The notes under the pieces are model-generated. The model was not told the DNA's origin. It was given only the letters and a program-made list of their open reading frames with translations, and did no database searches. The translations under genes were made by a program, and so were the position numbers. This document shows, one piece after another, positions 15,281-23,936 of a DNA stretch of 64,000 nucleotides. Each line of letters begins with the position of its first letter. The first letter of the stretch is position 1. The stretch comes from an uncultured Clostridia bacterium (GTDB lineage: Bacteria > Bacillota > Clostridia > Oscillospirales > Acutalibacteraceae). The stretch is taken from contig CALHND010000002.1 in NCBI GenBank assembly GCA_938034875.1, forward strand, positions 1 to 64,000. Reading direction: 5' to 3'.

Positions 15281-16627
15281 TCAGAATTTGAAATTCGGCG
15301 GAAGCTGCATTCCGCGCATACCGCGTTTTCCTTTTCCTTTAGCGCCGTTCATTTGTTTGAACATTTTTTTCATTTGTTCGTGCTGGCGCAGCAGTTTATT
15401 TACTTCCTCAACGGAAGTGCCGCTGCCTGCCGCAATACGACGCTTACGGGACGGATTAATGATATCAGGTTTCTCTCGCTCTTTCTTAGTCATGGAATAA
15501 ATGATTGATTCCACTCTAAGCAGCTGGCGTTCGTCAATATCAATATCCTTTAACTTGCTGCCCATTCCGGGAAGCATGGACAGTACCTGTTTTAAAGGGC
15601 CCATTTTTTTGATTTCCTGGAACTGCGAAAGAAGATCATTCATGTCAAACGTGTTGTTCTTCAGTCTTGTTGCCATTTCGGCAGCTTTCTTTTCATCAAG
15701 CTGCTGTTCCGCCTTTTCAATCAGAGAAAGCACATCGCCCATTCCAAGAATACGCGAGGCCATACGAGACGGGTGGAACTCCTCAATATCGTCAAGCTTT
15801 TCGCCCGTACCGACATATTTTATTGGTTTGCCGGTAACGGCACGTACAGAAAGTGCAGCGCCGCCACGCGTATCGCCGTCGAGCTTGGTAAGCAGGACTG
15901 AATCTATTTCAAGCAAGTCATTGAATGCTTTTGCCACATTGACAGCATCCTGACCAACCATGGAATCAACAACAAGTATAATTTCACACGGATTTGAAAC
16001 ATCTTTTATTCGAGTAAGCTCTGCCATAAGCGCTTCGTCAATATGCAAACGTCCTGCTGTATCAAGAATTACATAATCGTTGCCATAATCACGCGCATGG
16101 CGAATAGCTTCATCAGCTGTTTTTTCGGGCTTTTGCGTACCGCGTTCAAATACGGGCACACCAGCCTGTTCACCGACCACTTTTAACTGGTCTATGGCAG
16201 CCGGGCGGTAAATATCGCAGGCTACAAGAAGCGGGCGATGACCCTCTGCCTTTAACCTTTTGGCAAGTTTGGCCGAATGAGTGGTTTTACCCGAGCCCTG
16301 AAGTCCGCACATCATGATAACAGACGGCAACTTAGATGAGGAGTTAAGTCGTACATTTTCGCCACCCATTAGCTGAGTCAATTCTTCATTAACCAGTTTA
16401 ATAACCATTTGCGCGGGTGTAAGACTTTCCATTACCTTTTCGCCAACGCACTTTTCAGTCAGCGAATTGGTAAAATCCTTTGCAACCTTATAGTTAACAT
16501 CGGCCTCAAGCAAAGCAAGACGAATTTCTCTCATCGCTTCCTTTACATCGGCCTCAGACAACTTTCCTTTTGATTTAAGTCGCTTAAATGCAGCGCTCAG
16601 TTTGTCGGTAAGATTATCAAATGCCAC
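15281..16627 (-). CDS. ffh: Signal recognition particle GTPase Ffh
   Basis: 448 residues. The N domain is followed by the G domain with GLQGSGKTTHSAKLAKRL (P-loop), DTAGRLHIDEALM and TKLDGDTRGGAALS. The C-terminal M domain carries SGTSVEEVNKLLRQHEQM and a Met-rich tail (GMRGMQLPPNF). With 4.5S RNA it binds signal sequences on ribosomes and hands them to FtsY at the membrane. It overlaps the ylxM stop by one base (TAATG type), which couples the two. The 4.5S RNA gene is not in this window as far as I can see. Confidence 0.97.
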   Translation of the reverse strand: MAFDNLTDKLSAAFKRLKSKGKLSEADVKEAMREIRLALLEADVNYKVAKDFTNSLTEKCVGEKVMESLTPAQMVIKLVNEELTQLMGGENVRLNSSSKLPSVIMMCGLQGSGKTTHSAKLAKRLKAEGHRPLLVACDIYRPAAIDQLKVVGEQAGVPVFERGTQKPEKTADEAIRHARDYGNDYVILDTAGRLHIDEALMAELTRIKDVSNPCEIILVVDSMVGQDAVNVAKAFNDLLEIDSVLLTKLDGDTRGGAALSVRAVTGKPIKYVGTGEKLDDIEEFHPSRMASRILGMGDVLSLIEKAEQQLDEKKAAEMATRLKNNTFDMNDLLSQFQEIKKMGPLKQVLSMLPGMGSKLKDIDIDERQLLRVESIIYSMTKKEREKPDIINPSRKRRIAAGSGTSVEEVNKLLRQHEQMKKMFKQMNGAKGKGKRGMRGMQLPPNFKF

Positions 16628-16950
16628 TATTCAAGCTCCTCCTGTTTTAAAATAGAATCTATAATTGAAATAATTTCTTTGTTATCGGTCATAGAACGTA
16701 TTTTTTGCAGCGCTGTCTCAATATTAGCAAAGCGGCTGGCAAGATGCAACTTTTCTTCAAGTGAAAGAAGCGCGGCTTCTGCCTTTTTTATCGAATCGCG
16801 GACACCCTGACGGGTAATCCCCTCATTTTGCGAAATTTCAGCTAATGACAAGTCCTCGTTATAATATAAATCGAGGAGTGATAGCTGCTTTTCGGTGATA
16901 AGTGGCCCGTAATAGGCCAACAGCAAGCTGATGCGTAAATCCTTTCCCAT
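16627..16950 (-). CDS. ylxM: SRP-associated HTH protein YlxM
   Basis: 107 residues. A sigma-70 region-4-like helix-turn-helix is visible (LITEKQLSLLDLYYNEDLSL, AEISQNEGITRQGVRDSIKK), followed by a helical tail. YlxM/Ffh operon proteins stimulate SRP function in streptococci. The start is set at the ATG at 16948-16950 because AAGGAG lies nine bases upstream. A longer reading to 17013 has no such site and lacks similarity. It is the promoter-proximal gene of the operon. Confidence 0.93.
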   Translation of the reverse strand: MGKDLRISLLLAYYGPLITEKQLSLLDLYYNEDLSLAEISQNEGITRQGVRDSIKKAEAALLSLEEKLHLASRFANIETALQKIRSMTDNKEIISIIDSILKQEELE

Positions 16951-17014
16951 ATCGTGATACTCCTTACGCTCATTAACACAAGGTGTAAAGCTTTTATACT
17001 TTACAGCAAACATA

Positions 17015-17043
17015 ATTATAGTGTGTATATATCATTTTGTCAA
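17015..17043 (-). promoter_or_regulatory. Promoter of the ylxM-ffh-trmD operon
   Basis: TTGACA, 17 bases, TATAAT on the minus strand: a perfect consensus promoter. Between it and ylxM a small GTAAAG / CTTTAC inverted repeat lies at about 16984-17004 in the leader. Confidence 0.85.
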
Positions 17044-17060
17044 GTGCAAATTATTTAATC

Positions 17061-17089
17061 TTGCCAAATTTATATTTTACATATATAAT
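17061..17089 (+). promoter_or_regulatory. Promoter of the E2-like gene
   Basis: TTGCCA, 17 bases, TATAAT, about 44 bases before the ATG at 17133. It stands back to back with the ylxM promoter, 17 bp apart. Confidence 0.75.
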
Positions 17090-17132
17090 AGTACATATAA
17101 GTGCATTTTTTGTACTTATAACGGAGGAAAAT

Positions 17133-18035
17133 ATGTTATATAAAAACAGAAAACGTCGTATTGGCGACAGATATGACGGATTTAAACTGCGCAAAATAGA
17201 CACCCTTTTCCACATTATTCCGCTTATAATGCGTACACGTACTGATTCATTAGTGTATTTTGAGGACACAATCGATATTACTGAGGTTGAGCATTTTATC
17301 AGGGAACATCGTCGAACCGATATTAAAAATCTGTCGATGCTTCTTCTGTTTATGTCGGCAATTGTTCGCTTGTTTTCTATACGACCGAGGCTTAACCGTT
17401 TCGTTGCAGGCAAGCGCATTTATGCAAGAAACAGCCTGCGAATTTCGCTTGCAGTCAAACATGACTTGACAATTAAAGGTGAAGAAACGACCATTATGCC
17501 TGAATTTGACCCAGAAGACACCATGTATGATGTGTGCAGAAAGTTTAATGAAACACTTGATAAAGAAGTAGAGAGCGTTAAAAAAGCCGAAGCAAAAGGC
17601 AGTAAAACCGATATTTTGGCAATGGCAATAGGTGCCTGCCCCATGTTTATAAAAGTTTTTATTATCTGGGCTGCACGTACACTTGATAAAATTGGGCTCA
17701 TGCCTAAATTTATTAACCGCGCTTCTCCATTCCATTCCAGCGCCTTTATTACAGATATGGGCTCACTCGGCGTTGGTCCTATTTACCACCATCTGTATGA
17801 ATTCGGTACATGCTCTGTCTTTTTTGCAATGGGTAAAAAGGAAACAAAAACAGTTTTAGATAATGAAGGAAATCCTGAAAAAAGAAAGTTCATAAACATA
17901 AAAATCGTTGCTGATGAGCGTATTTGTGATGGATATTATTACGCATCATCAATGAGAATACTTAAAAAACTGATTAAAAATCCCGAACAGCTTTTGCTTC
18001 CGCCTGAAGCAGTTTTTGAGGATGACGCAATATAA
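17133..18035 (+). CDS. Stand-alone 2-oxoacid dehydrogenase E2 / CAT-fold-like protein, altered active site
   Basis: 300 residues. The C-terminal half fits the catalytic domain of dihydrolipoamide acyltransferases: SPFHSSAFITDMGSLGVGPI, then VADERICDGYYYASSMRILK and KNPEQLL. Family members carry DHRxxDG there. Here it is D261-E262-R263 and D266-G267, so the catalytic histidine is Glu. No lipoyl domain or E3-binding domain precedes it, and no E1/E3 genes are near. A hydrophobic stretch lies at about 168-180. I set the start at the ATG at 17133 behind GGAGGAAA rather than an upstream start at 17037. It may be a non-catalytic or repurposed CAT-fold protein. Function unknown. Confidence 0.75.
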   Translation: MLYKNRKRRIGDRYDGFKLRKIDTLFHIIPLIMRTRTDSLVYFEDTIDITEVEHFIREHRRTDIKNLSMLLLFMSAIVRLFSIRPRLNRFVAGKRIYARNSLRISLAVKHDLTIKGEETTIMPEFDPEDTMYDVCRKFNETLDKEVESVKKAEAKGSKTDILAMAIGACPMFIKVFIIWAARTLDKIGLMPKFINRASPFHSSAFITDMGSLGVGPIYHHLYEFGTCSVFFAMGKKETKTVLDNEGNPEKRKFINIKIVADERICDGYYYASSMRILKKLIKNPEQLLLPPEAVFEDDAI

Positions 18036-18042
18036 ATTATCG

Positions 18043-18068
18043 GCGGCTGTTATCAACAGCCGCTTTTT
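18043..18068 (+). terminator. Terminator of the E2-like gene
   Basis: GCGGCTGT / ACAGCCGC (18043-18050 with 18056-18063) and TTTTT. Confidence 0.8.
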
Positions 18069-18096
18069 GTAACATTATTTTCAAAGGAAGATTATT

Positions 18097-19680
18097 ATGT
18101 CCCTTTTAAAACGCTTACTTGCTGCTGCACTTTGCATATTAACCGTAATTTCACTGTGCGGCTGCGAATTTAATTCAAATGAAAATAAAATAATAAGCAT
18201 GGGCGTGGACAAGCCGCCTGTAAACATTGACCCACAGCTTGCTTCTTCCGACAGCGAGCTTATTATCGCACGCAACACTATGACGGGGTTGTTCAGAATA
18301 AATGCTGACGGCAATGTGGAACAATCATTATGCGATAGTTGGAGTGTTTCAAGTGACGAGCTTACATATGAATTTAAGCTAAAAGACGCTAAATGGAGCA
18401 ACGATGAAAAGATTACTGCCGACGATTTTGTTTTCGGAATCGTCAGAGCTTTGAGTGCCGATACAAAATCCCCTTATGCCAACACATTATTTTGTATAAA
18501 AAACGCGGCAAAATTCAATAGTGGCGAAGTTAACGAAGCGCAACTCGGCGTTTCTGCCGTGGACAGTAAAACGATTAAAATTGTACTCGAAAAGAAAATA
18601 TCCGACCTTTTTTACCGTTTAGCCGACACGGTATCCATGCCGTGTAATCGCACATTTTTTAATGAGTGTAAAGGTAAATACGGATTGTCCGATGACGATA
18701 TGATTTATTGCGGGCCGTTTTACCTCAGCAATTGGACAAATAAAATTATTAAAATGAGCCGTAACAGCGATTATGTCGGACAAAGAGCAAAACCTGCATC
18801 AGTCACAATGACATTTGGCGAAACGAGCGATGAGAAAATATTTTCTATAACAAAAGGTGTTATTGATATTGCTGTAATAGGTGCAAACAAGGAGATGGAT
18901 GCTAAAAACGCCGGTCTTAATACATCGTCACTTCAGCGCACCGTTTGGTCAATTATAATAAATCCAAATGCGCCAATTTGTGGTACAAAACTTGGCTCGT
19001 CGGCGCTTGTAAAGTCGCTCGACCGCACCGCAATTGAGAAAGCTTTGCCATCGGGGTACAGTATGTTCAGCGGTCTAATTGCGCCCGATATTAATGTCTG
19101 CGGTGAAAAATATGTTAATTATATTAACGAGTATACACAGCAGCCTATGAACGCAGACGAAGCAAAACAAGAGTATATGCAAGCATTAAAAGAAAACAGC
19201 GGAAGCATGAACGGTACAACCCTACTCTATGTCAAGGACGAACAAATGGATAGTCTGGCTGTAAAGATTGCTGCAAGCTGGCAAAGCAATTTGGATGCCT
19301 ACATTAACACAGAGGGCGTTTCATTTAATGAAATGCAGAAAAGAATTGCTTCGGGCAATTATACGGTGGTACTCTATCCCATTGGGTACGGTACGCTTGA
19401 TGCCGAAAGCACCCTTAACCAGTTCATAACCGGTAACAGCGCTAACATATTCGGTATTTCAGACACTGAATTTGACAGACTCATGATAAACGCCGAAAAA
19501 GCTGTCAGTGCTGTGGATAAATCCGCCGCGCTTAACAAAGCGGAAAAACAGCTTATTTCAAGCGGATATGTCTGCCCAATGATACTTAGCCCAACGGTTG
19601 TCGCATGTACCCCCTCAATGTCAGGTTGTATATTTGACTTATTCAGAGGAAATTTTGATTTTTCCAATACAGGAAAGTAA
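18097..19680 (+). CDS. Peptide/oligopeptide ABC transporter substrate-binding lipoprotein (SBP family 5)
   Basis: 527 residues. A lipoprotein signal peptide ends in the lipobox LCGC (Cys about residue 23). The SBP_bac_5 body includes WSNDEKITADDFVFGIVRAL and MIYCGPFYLSNWTNKIIKMS. Such proteins capture peptides outside the membrane for an Opp/Dpp permease. No permease or ATPase genes adjoin it, so it may feed a distant transporter or act as a sensor. It has an AAAGGAAG site and ends before a large hairpin at 19862-19917. A related lipoprotein lies at 36190-37698. Confidence 0.88.
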   Translation: MSLLKRLLAAALCILTVISLCGCEFNSNENKIISMGVDKPPVNIDPQLASSDSELIIARNTMTGLFRINADGNVEQSLCDSWSVSSDELTYEFKLKDAKWSNDEKITADDFVFGIVRALSADTKSPYANTLFCIKNAAKFNSGEVNEAQLGVSAVDSKTIKIVLEKKISDLFYRLADTVSMPCNRTFFNECKGKYGLSDDDMIYCGPFYLSNWTNKIIKMSRNSDYVGQRAKPASVTMTFGETSDEKIFSITKGVIDIAVIGANKEMDAKNAGLNTSSLQRTVWSIIINPNAPICGTKLGSSALVKSLDRTAIEKALPSGYSMFSGLIAPDINVCGEKYVNYINEYTQQPMNADEAKQEYMQALKENSGSMNGTTLLYVKDEQMDSLAVKIAASWQSNLDAYINTEGVSFNEMQKRIASGNYTVVLYPIGYGTLDAESTLNQFITGNSANIFGISDTEFDRLMINAEKAVSAVDKSAALNKAEKQLISSGYVCPMILSPTVVACTPSMSGCIFDLFRGNFDFSNTGK

Positions 19681-19861
19681 AAAAACACCTAGAATAAATC
19701 AAGGCGACAAAAAATGCAGACAAAGTTTAAATAACAACTGAAATTTGAATAATAAGTTACATGAGTGACTTGAGCCTGTGATTTGTAGCTGCAGCCAGTT
19801 AAATTTTATATTAATAAAGTCATTACGATATGATTTTATTTAAACCTCGTTTTGACATAAA

Positions 19862-19917
19862 ATTTACCCCATTTGTCAGACAGCATATTGCACCGTCTAA
19901 CAAATGGGGTAATTTTC
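19862..19917. terminator. Bidirectional terminator between the SBP gene and ruvX
   Basis: TTACCCCATTTGT (19864-19876) pairs with ACAAATGGGGTAA (19900-19912), with an inner AGAC/GTCT stem. T runs lie on both sides and the flanking genes converge. Confidence 0.85.
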
Positions 19918-19938
19918 ATTATTGTGTAATTAAGTTTT

Positions 19939-20358
19939 TTATTTCTTATTCTTTCTATAATTAAGGTAATCCTGTAAAATAACAGTCGCAGCGGCACTGT
20001 CAATAGCTTGTTTGCGCTTTTTCCCACGCGTATTTGTGTCATTTAGGTGATTTGCCGCAATTATTGTTGTACAGCGTTCATCCCATAAATCTACCTTAAT
20101 GCCCGATTTTTCCTCAATCATTTCAGCTGTATGACGGCACTCTTCGCACCTATATCCCTGACTGCCGTCCATATTTTTTGGCAATCCGGCAACAATCAGC
20201 TCAACGCGGTATTCCGCTGCAAGCTCACAGATTTTTTCGGTCAGGCGATCTTCATTTCTTTCACAAATAACTTGTTTTGGAAAGGCAAGCGTTTCGCCGC
20301 TATCACAAACAGCAACACCGGTACGTGCCTTTCCTAAATCAACAGCCATTATAATCAA
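19939..20358 (-). CDS. ruvX: Putative pre-16S rRNA nuclease YqgF/RuvX
   Basis: 139 residues with an RNase-H-like fold: MAVDLGKARTGVAVCDSGE (first catalytic Asp), IVAGLPKNMDGSQG, then VDLWDERCTT and KKRKQAIDSAAATVILQDYL with the last Asp. The family matures the 5' end of 16S rRNA and was earlier called a Holliday junction resolvase. It is the last gene of murI-DUF1934-argS-ruvX, starting 11 bp after argS. Confidence 0.95.
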   Translation of the reverse strand: MIIMAVDLGKARTGVAVCDSGETLAFPKQVICERNEDRLTEKICELAAEYRVELIVAGLPKNMDGSQGYRCEECRHTAEMIEEKSGIKVDLWDERCTTIIAANHLNDTNTRGKKRKQAIDSAAATVILQDYLNYRKNKK

Positions 20359-20369
20359 CTAATATTACC

Positions 20370-22061
20370 TCACATTGTTTCAGGTGCGGTTATCTTAAGC
20401 ATAGACAGAACATTACCGATAACCTGTTTCGTACACTTGCACAGATAAAGTCTTGCCTTCATAAGCTCTCTATCCTCACATTTAACATGGCAGGAATTAT
20501 AGAACTTATGGAACAGTGTTGCTACATCGTATGAATAACGAGTAATCTTTGACGGATCGTGTTTTTTAGCCGACTGTATAATTTCCTCGTCAAGAGTAGA
20601 CAGCAGTCTGATTAATTCGCGTTCCTCATCTGCTTTGAGCAATGTAGCATCAACATTATTAAGCAATTCATCAACATTCTCTGTCTCACTGATGTTTTTC
20701 ATAATGCTGCAAATTCGCGCATTTGCATACTGTACATAATAAACCGGATTTTGCGATGACTGTTCAATTGCTAAATCAAGATCGAATTCAAGATGGCTGT
20801 TCGGCTCGCGCAGGTTAAAGAAAAAGCGTGCTGCATCAATCGGTATTTCATCAAGCAAAGTTTCAAGTGTAATTGCCTTTCCTGAACGCTTTGACAGCTT
20901 GTATGTCTCGCCGTTTTTAACAAGACGAACCATCTGCATAATAATTGCTTCAAATCTGTTAGGATCAACTCCGAGAGCTTCCATAGCTGCTCTCATGCGC
21001 GGAACATATCCGTGATGGTCTGCACCCAGCACATCGATAGCTATATCAAACTTTCTTTCTTCAAGTTTATTATAGTGGTATGCAATATCAGGTACAACAT
21101 ATGTCGGTACCCCGTTTGCACGAACAAGAACTCTGTCTTTATCTTCGCCAAATGTTGTAGATCGGAACCAAATTGCGCCTTCCTGCTCATAAGTGTGTCC
21201 CTTTTCGGTCAGTGCGTCTACAATTGTTTTGATCGCTCCGTTTTTGTGCAGCGTGCTTTCCAAATACCACTTGTCAAATGTAATACGGTATTTTGCCAAA
21301 TCATCATGGAGTTTTTGAATATTAAGGGGCAACGCATAATCACAAAGAGCCTGCTTACGCTCATCAGAATCAGCGTTTACATATTTGTCGCCGTGAATTT
21401 CAGCAAAGTGCTTTGCGTGCTGTGTTATATCGTCGCCCAAGTAAGCATCTTCTGGAATTTCTACTGATGGGTCGTAAATCTGGAGGTATCTTGCCTCGAG
21501 TGAAACTTTAAATTTCTCAATTTGGTTTCCTGCATCATTAACATAGAATTCGCGAGCAACCTCATATCCGGCAAAATCCATTACAGAAGCCAAACAGTCG
21601 CCGATTGCACCGCCGCGTGCGTTTCCAATGTGCATTGGTCCTGTCGGGTTTGCAGATACAAATTCGATCAACACGCGCTTCTGTTGACCGTAATCGGAGC
21701 GACCGTAATTATCGCCCTCTTCATCAATGTTAGCCAATATATCGGCATAATACTTATCGTTTAAATAAAAATTCATAAAGCCAGGGCCGGCAATTTCGCA
21801 GCGGTCAATGTAAGTATCATTAAAATCAAAGCGTTCAATAAGTGCCTGCGCAATCTTAACCGGTGCCATGTGCAATGCTTTTGCCCATGCCATTGCTGCA
21901 TTCACTGCATAATCGCCGTGCTGTCTGTCAGCAGGCGTTTCAATGTTAAAAGAAGGTAATGCTGCATCTGCGGCAAAAATACCGTCAGCAACAGCTCTAC
22001 CGGCTGCTGACATTACAATTTCTTTAATATCCGACTTTGATTTATTAACAGTTTTAGACAT
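20370..22061 (-). CDS. argS: Arginyl-tRNA synthetase
   Basis: 563 residues, class I. An N-terminal Add-1 domain (1-115) is followed by SANPTGPMHIGNARGGAIGD with the HIGH signature, LSKRSGKAITLETLL in the KMSKS position, and a helical DALR anticodon-binding domain at the end. It charges tRNA-Arg. The start overlaps the DUF1934 gene by 8 bases. The KMSKS loop reads LSKRSGK, within the normal range for ArgRS. No T-box leader is visible, which fits an internal operon gene. Confidence 0.97.
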   Translation of the reverse strand: MSKTVNKSKSDIKEIVMSAAGRAVADGIFAADAALPSFNIETPADRQHGDYAVNAAMAWAKALHMAPVKIAQALIERFDFNDTYIDRCEIAGPGFMNFYLNDKYYADILANIDEEGDNYGRSDYGQQKRVLIEFVSANPTGPMHIGNARGGAIGDCLASVMDFAGYEVAREFYVNDAGNQIEKFKVSLEARYLQIYDPSVEIPEDAYLGDDITQHAKHFAEIHGDKYVNADSDERKQALCDYALPLNIQKLHDDLAKYRITFDKWYLESTLHKNGAIKTIVDALTEKGHTYEQEGAIWFRSTTFGEDKDRVLVRANGVPTYVVPDIAYHYNKLEERKFDIAIDVLGADHHGYVPRMRAAMEALGVDPNRFEAIIMQMVRLVKNGETYKLSKRSGKAITLETLLDEIPIDAARFFFNLREPNSHLEFDLDLAIEQSSQNPVYYVQYANARICSIMKNISETENVDELLNNVDATLLKADEERELIRLLSTLDEEIIQSAKKHDPSKITRYSYDVATLFHKFYNSCHVKCEDRELMKARLYLCKCTKQVIGNVLSMLKITAPETM

Positions 22062-22497
22062 TTGGTTTTACCTCTCTGACTTTTATCGTTACTTCGTTTT
22101 TACTGAACACCGACGCATTAACATCAAGCGTATATATCATTTTTATTTCGCCACCGTTTTGATTAAGTTCATTTTTTATTTCCGAGCAATAAACGCCCAT
22201 CATAAGTTCGCCATAATCGGTGCGGTAATGACACATATTTCGTTTATCTAACTGAATCATAATGCGTGAGGATTCATCCCCGTTTCTGGTAATGCTAACC
22301 GCATCATCGGTTACGCGGATAACCGTACACACCTTTGAGGATGTATCGTCAATGATCTCGTCATACATCATAACCCATTTATTATTTACTCGACTATATT
22401 TCCCAACAGTTGTAAGTTCTGTTAAGTTTGTATCACCGTCAACAATAATTTTGCTTGAAATGGTAAATATATATTTATTCATATTAATAGTTTTCAA
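22054..22497 (-). CDS. DUF1934 family beta-barrel protein
   Basis: 147 residues resembling the DUF1934 (YwiB-like) family, a small calycin-like barrel often encoded just upstream of argS in Firmicutes. Visible matches are ISSKIIVDGDTNLTELTTVG and TDYGELMMGVYCSEI. Its role is unknown. I keep the TTG start at 22497 because AGAAGG lies six bases before it. The alternative ATG at 22482 has no site. It overlaps the end of murI by 14 bases. Confidence 0.85.
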   Translation of the reverse strand: MKTINMNKYIFTISSKIIVDGDTNLTELTTVGKYSRVNNKWVMMYDEIIDDTSSKVCTVIRVTDDAVSITRNGDESSRIMIQLDKRNMCHYRTDYGELMMGVYCSEIKNELNQNGGEIKMIYTLDVNASVFSKNEVTIKVREVKPNV

Positions 22498-23290
22498 TGT
22501 TGACCTTCTTTATGTCAAAATCAAGTGTTTTTCCCAAAAGAATTTCTGAAGTTTCGATAAATGTCTGCGTTGTATCGCTTACAAAAAAATGACTTTCAGA
22601 CTTTTCTTCAGACAGCATATCGTTTTCTGTTAGAATTTGTTTTATTTTTATAGCAGCCGCTTCACCTGTATTGATAAGTTTAACCTCATCACCTACAACC
22701 TTTTGAATGATCGGAGCCAGTATTGGATAATGCGTACAGCCAAGAATAAGTGTATCAACATTATCTTTTACAAGCGGCTCAATATATCGTTTTACCACTC
22801 CGACAACTAAATCATCATCTGGTGATATAAAACCGGCTTCTACAAATGGCACAAAAAGTGAACAAGAATGCTCAAAAACTTCTAATTCATTATTATAATT
22901 TAATATTTTATTTTTAAAAGAGTGGCTTGCTACCGTAGCAGCTGTACCGATTACACCTATCCTACCGTTTTTTGTAGTTTTAGCTGCAATCTCAGCGGCG
23001 GGTGTAACTACCTCAACAAAAGGCACATTTAGTCCTTCAGCGGCGGACGCTGCCACCGAGCTAACTGTACCGCAAGCGGCTACAATAAGTTTAACATGGT
23101 GAGATTTTAGAAAATTAATATCCTGTTTAGCGTACCTAATTATTGTTTCATTACTCCGACTTCCGTATGGTACGCGACCGGTATCTCCAAAATATACGAT
23201 ACTTTCATCAGGTAAATATTTATGAATTTGGCTGACAACTGTCAACCCTCCAAGTCCTGAATCAAATGCTCCGATAGATTCATTGTTCAT
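22484..23290 (-). CDS. murI: Glutamate racemase
   Basis: 268 residues: IGAFDSGLGGLTVV (first catalytic region), VAACGTVSSVAASA (first Cys), and LILGCTHYPILAPII (second Cys). It makes D-glutamate for peptidoglycan with a two-cysteine mechanism. Most MurI proteins have Asn after the first Cys (CNT). Here it is Gly (CGT), a variant worth noting though both cysteines remain. First gene of its operon, behind a consensus promoter. Its neighbours are argS and ruvX, not murein genes. Confidence 0.95.
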   Translation of the reverse strand: MNNESIGAFDSGLGGLTVVSQIHKYLPDESIVYFGDTGRVPYGSRSNETIIRYAKQDINFLKSHHVKLIVAACGTVSSVAASAAEGLNVPFVEVVTPAAEIAAKTTKNGRIGVIGTAATVASHSFKNKILNYNNELEVFEHSCSLFVPFVEAGFISPDDDLVVGVVKRYIEPLVKDNVDTLILGCTHYPILAPIIQKVVGDEVKLINTGEAAAIKIKQILTENDMLSEEKSESHFFVSDTTQTFIETSEILLGKTLDFDIKKVNIENY

Positions 23291-23320
23291 AAATACTCTC
23301 CCTTAATTATTAGTTTTAAC

Positions 23321-23349
23321 ATTATAGCATATGGATGTATATATTTCAA
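23321..23349 (-). promoter_or_regulatory. Promoter of the murI-argS-ruvX operon
   Basis: TTGAAA, 17 bases, TATAAT on the minus strand, about 30 bases before the murI start. Confidence 0.75.
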
Positions 23350-23443
23350 ATATAATTATAAACGTCCCTGTGACTACAAATCACGTTTTATGCAAAAACC
23401 CTTAAAAACTACTATAATAAAAAGAAAAAGAGGTGAAGGCAAT

Positions 23444-23815
23444 ATGAAAATCAATTTAAAATATAATCTTAAAACGCTACGCGAAACGCGAAACCTCACT
23501 CAACAAGAAGTTGCAGATGCTATAAATGTTTCACGATCTTCATACACATATTATGAAACTGGTGGACGCTACCCTTCTGTTGAAACGCTCAGTGAATTAG
23601 CCAAAATTTTTAAAACTTCAATAGATGCCTTGGTTAACGGTGAATTTGTTTTCGGCAGCGGCCCATCACTATACAATAGAAATAATTTGTTAAGCTTCGA
23701 TATACTTGACAGTGATGAAAAGGCTCTGATTATGAGCTACCGTTGTATGTCGGACAAGGACAAGGAAGAGCTGGCTGACATTGCAAAACAAATGAAAGAT
23801 AATTCTAATAAATAA
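23444..23815 (+). CDS. XRE-family transcriptional regulator
   Basis: 123 residues. An N-terminal Cro/CI helix-turn-helix is visible (LKTLRETRNLTQQEVADAIN, VSRSSYTYYETGGRYPSVET), with a C-terminal helical region containing DEKALIMSYRCMSDKDKEEL. The last part resembles small SinR/Rgg-free regulators of Clostridia that act as dimers. Target genes are unknown. The start is the ATG at 23444 with AGGTGA eight bases upstream, rather than the one at 23390. It is monocistronic with a terminator shared with gap. Confidence 0.88.
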   Translation: MKINLKYNLKTLRETRNLTQQEVADAINVSRSSYTYYETGGRYPSVETLSELAKIFKTSIDALVNGEFVFGSGPSLYNRNNLLSFDILDSDEKALIMSYRCMSDKDKEELADIAKQMKDNSNK

Positions 23816-23884
23816 TTTAAAAGAAAAACTAATAAATAATTTCAAATTTACAGTATTAAAACTCGTAAGTTTTTTTATTCATAC

Positions 23885-23918
23885 AAAAATCGGACAACCA
23901 TAAGGTTGTCCGATTTTA
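23885..23918. terminator. Bidirectional terminator between the XRE regulator and gap
   Basis: AAAATCGGACAACC / GGTTGTCCGATTTT with an ATAA loop. The flanking genes converge. Confidence 0.88.
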
Positions 23919-23936
23919 TTTTAGTGTTTTGAAAAA

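Noticed and set aside
20370..22061. T-box riboswitch for argS
   Set aside because: argS is internal to an operon and no T-box sequence or specifier hairpin is visible before it or before murI.
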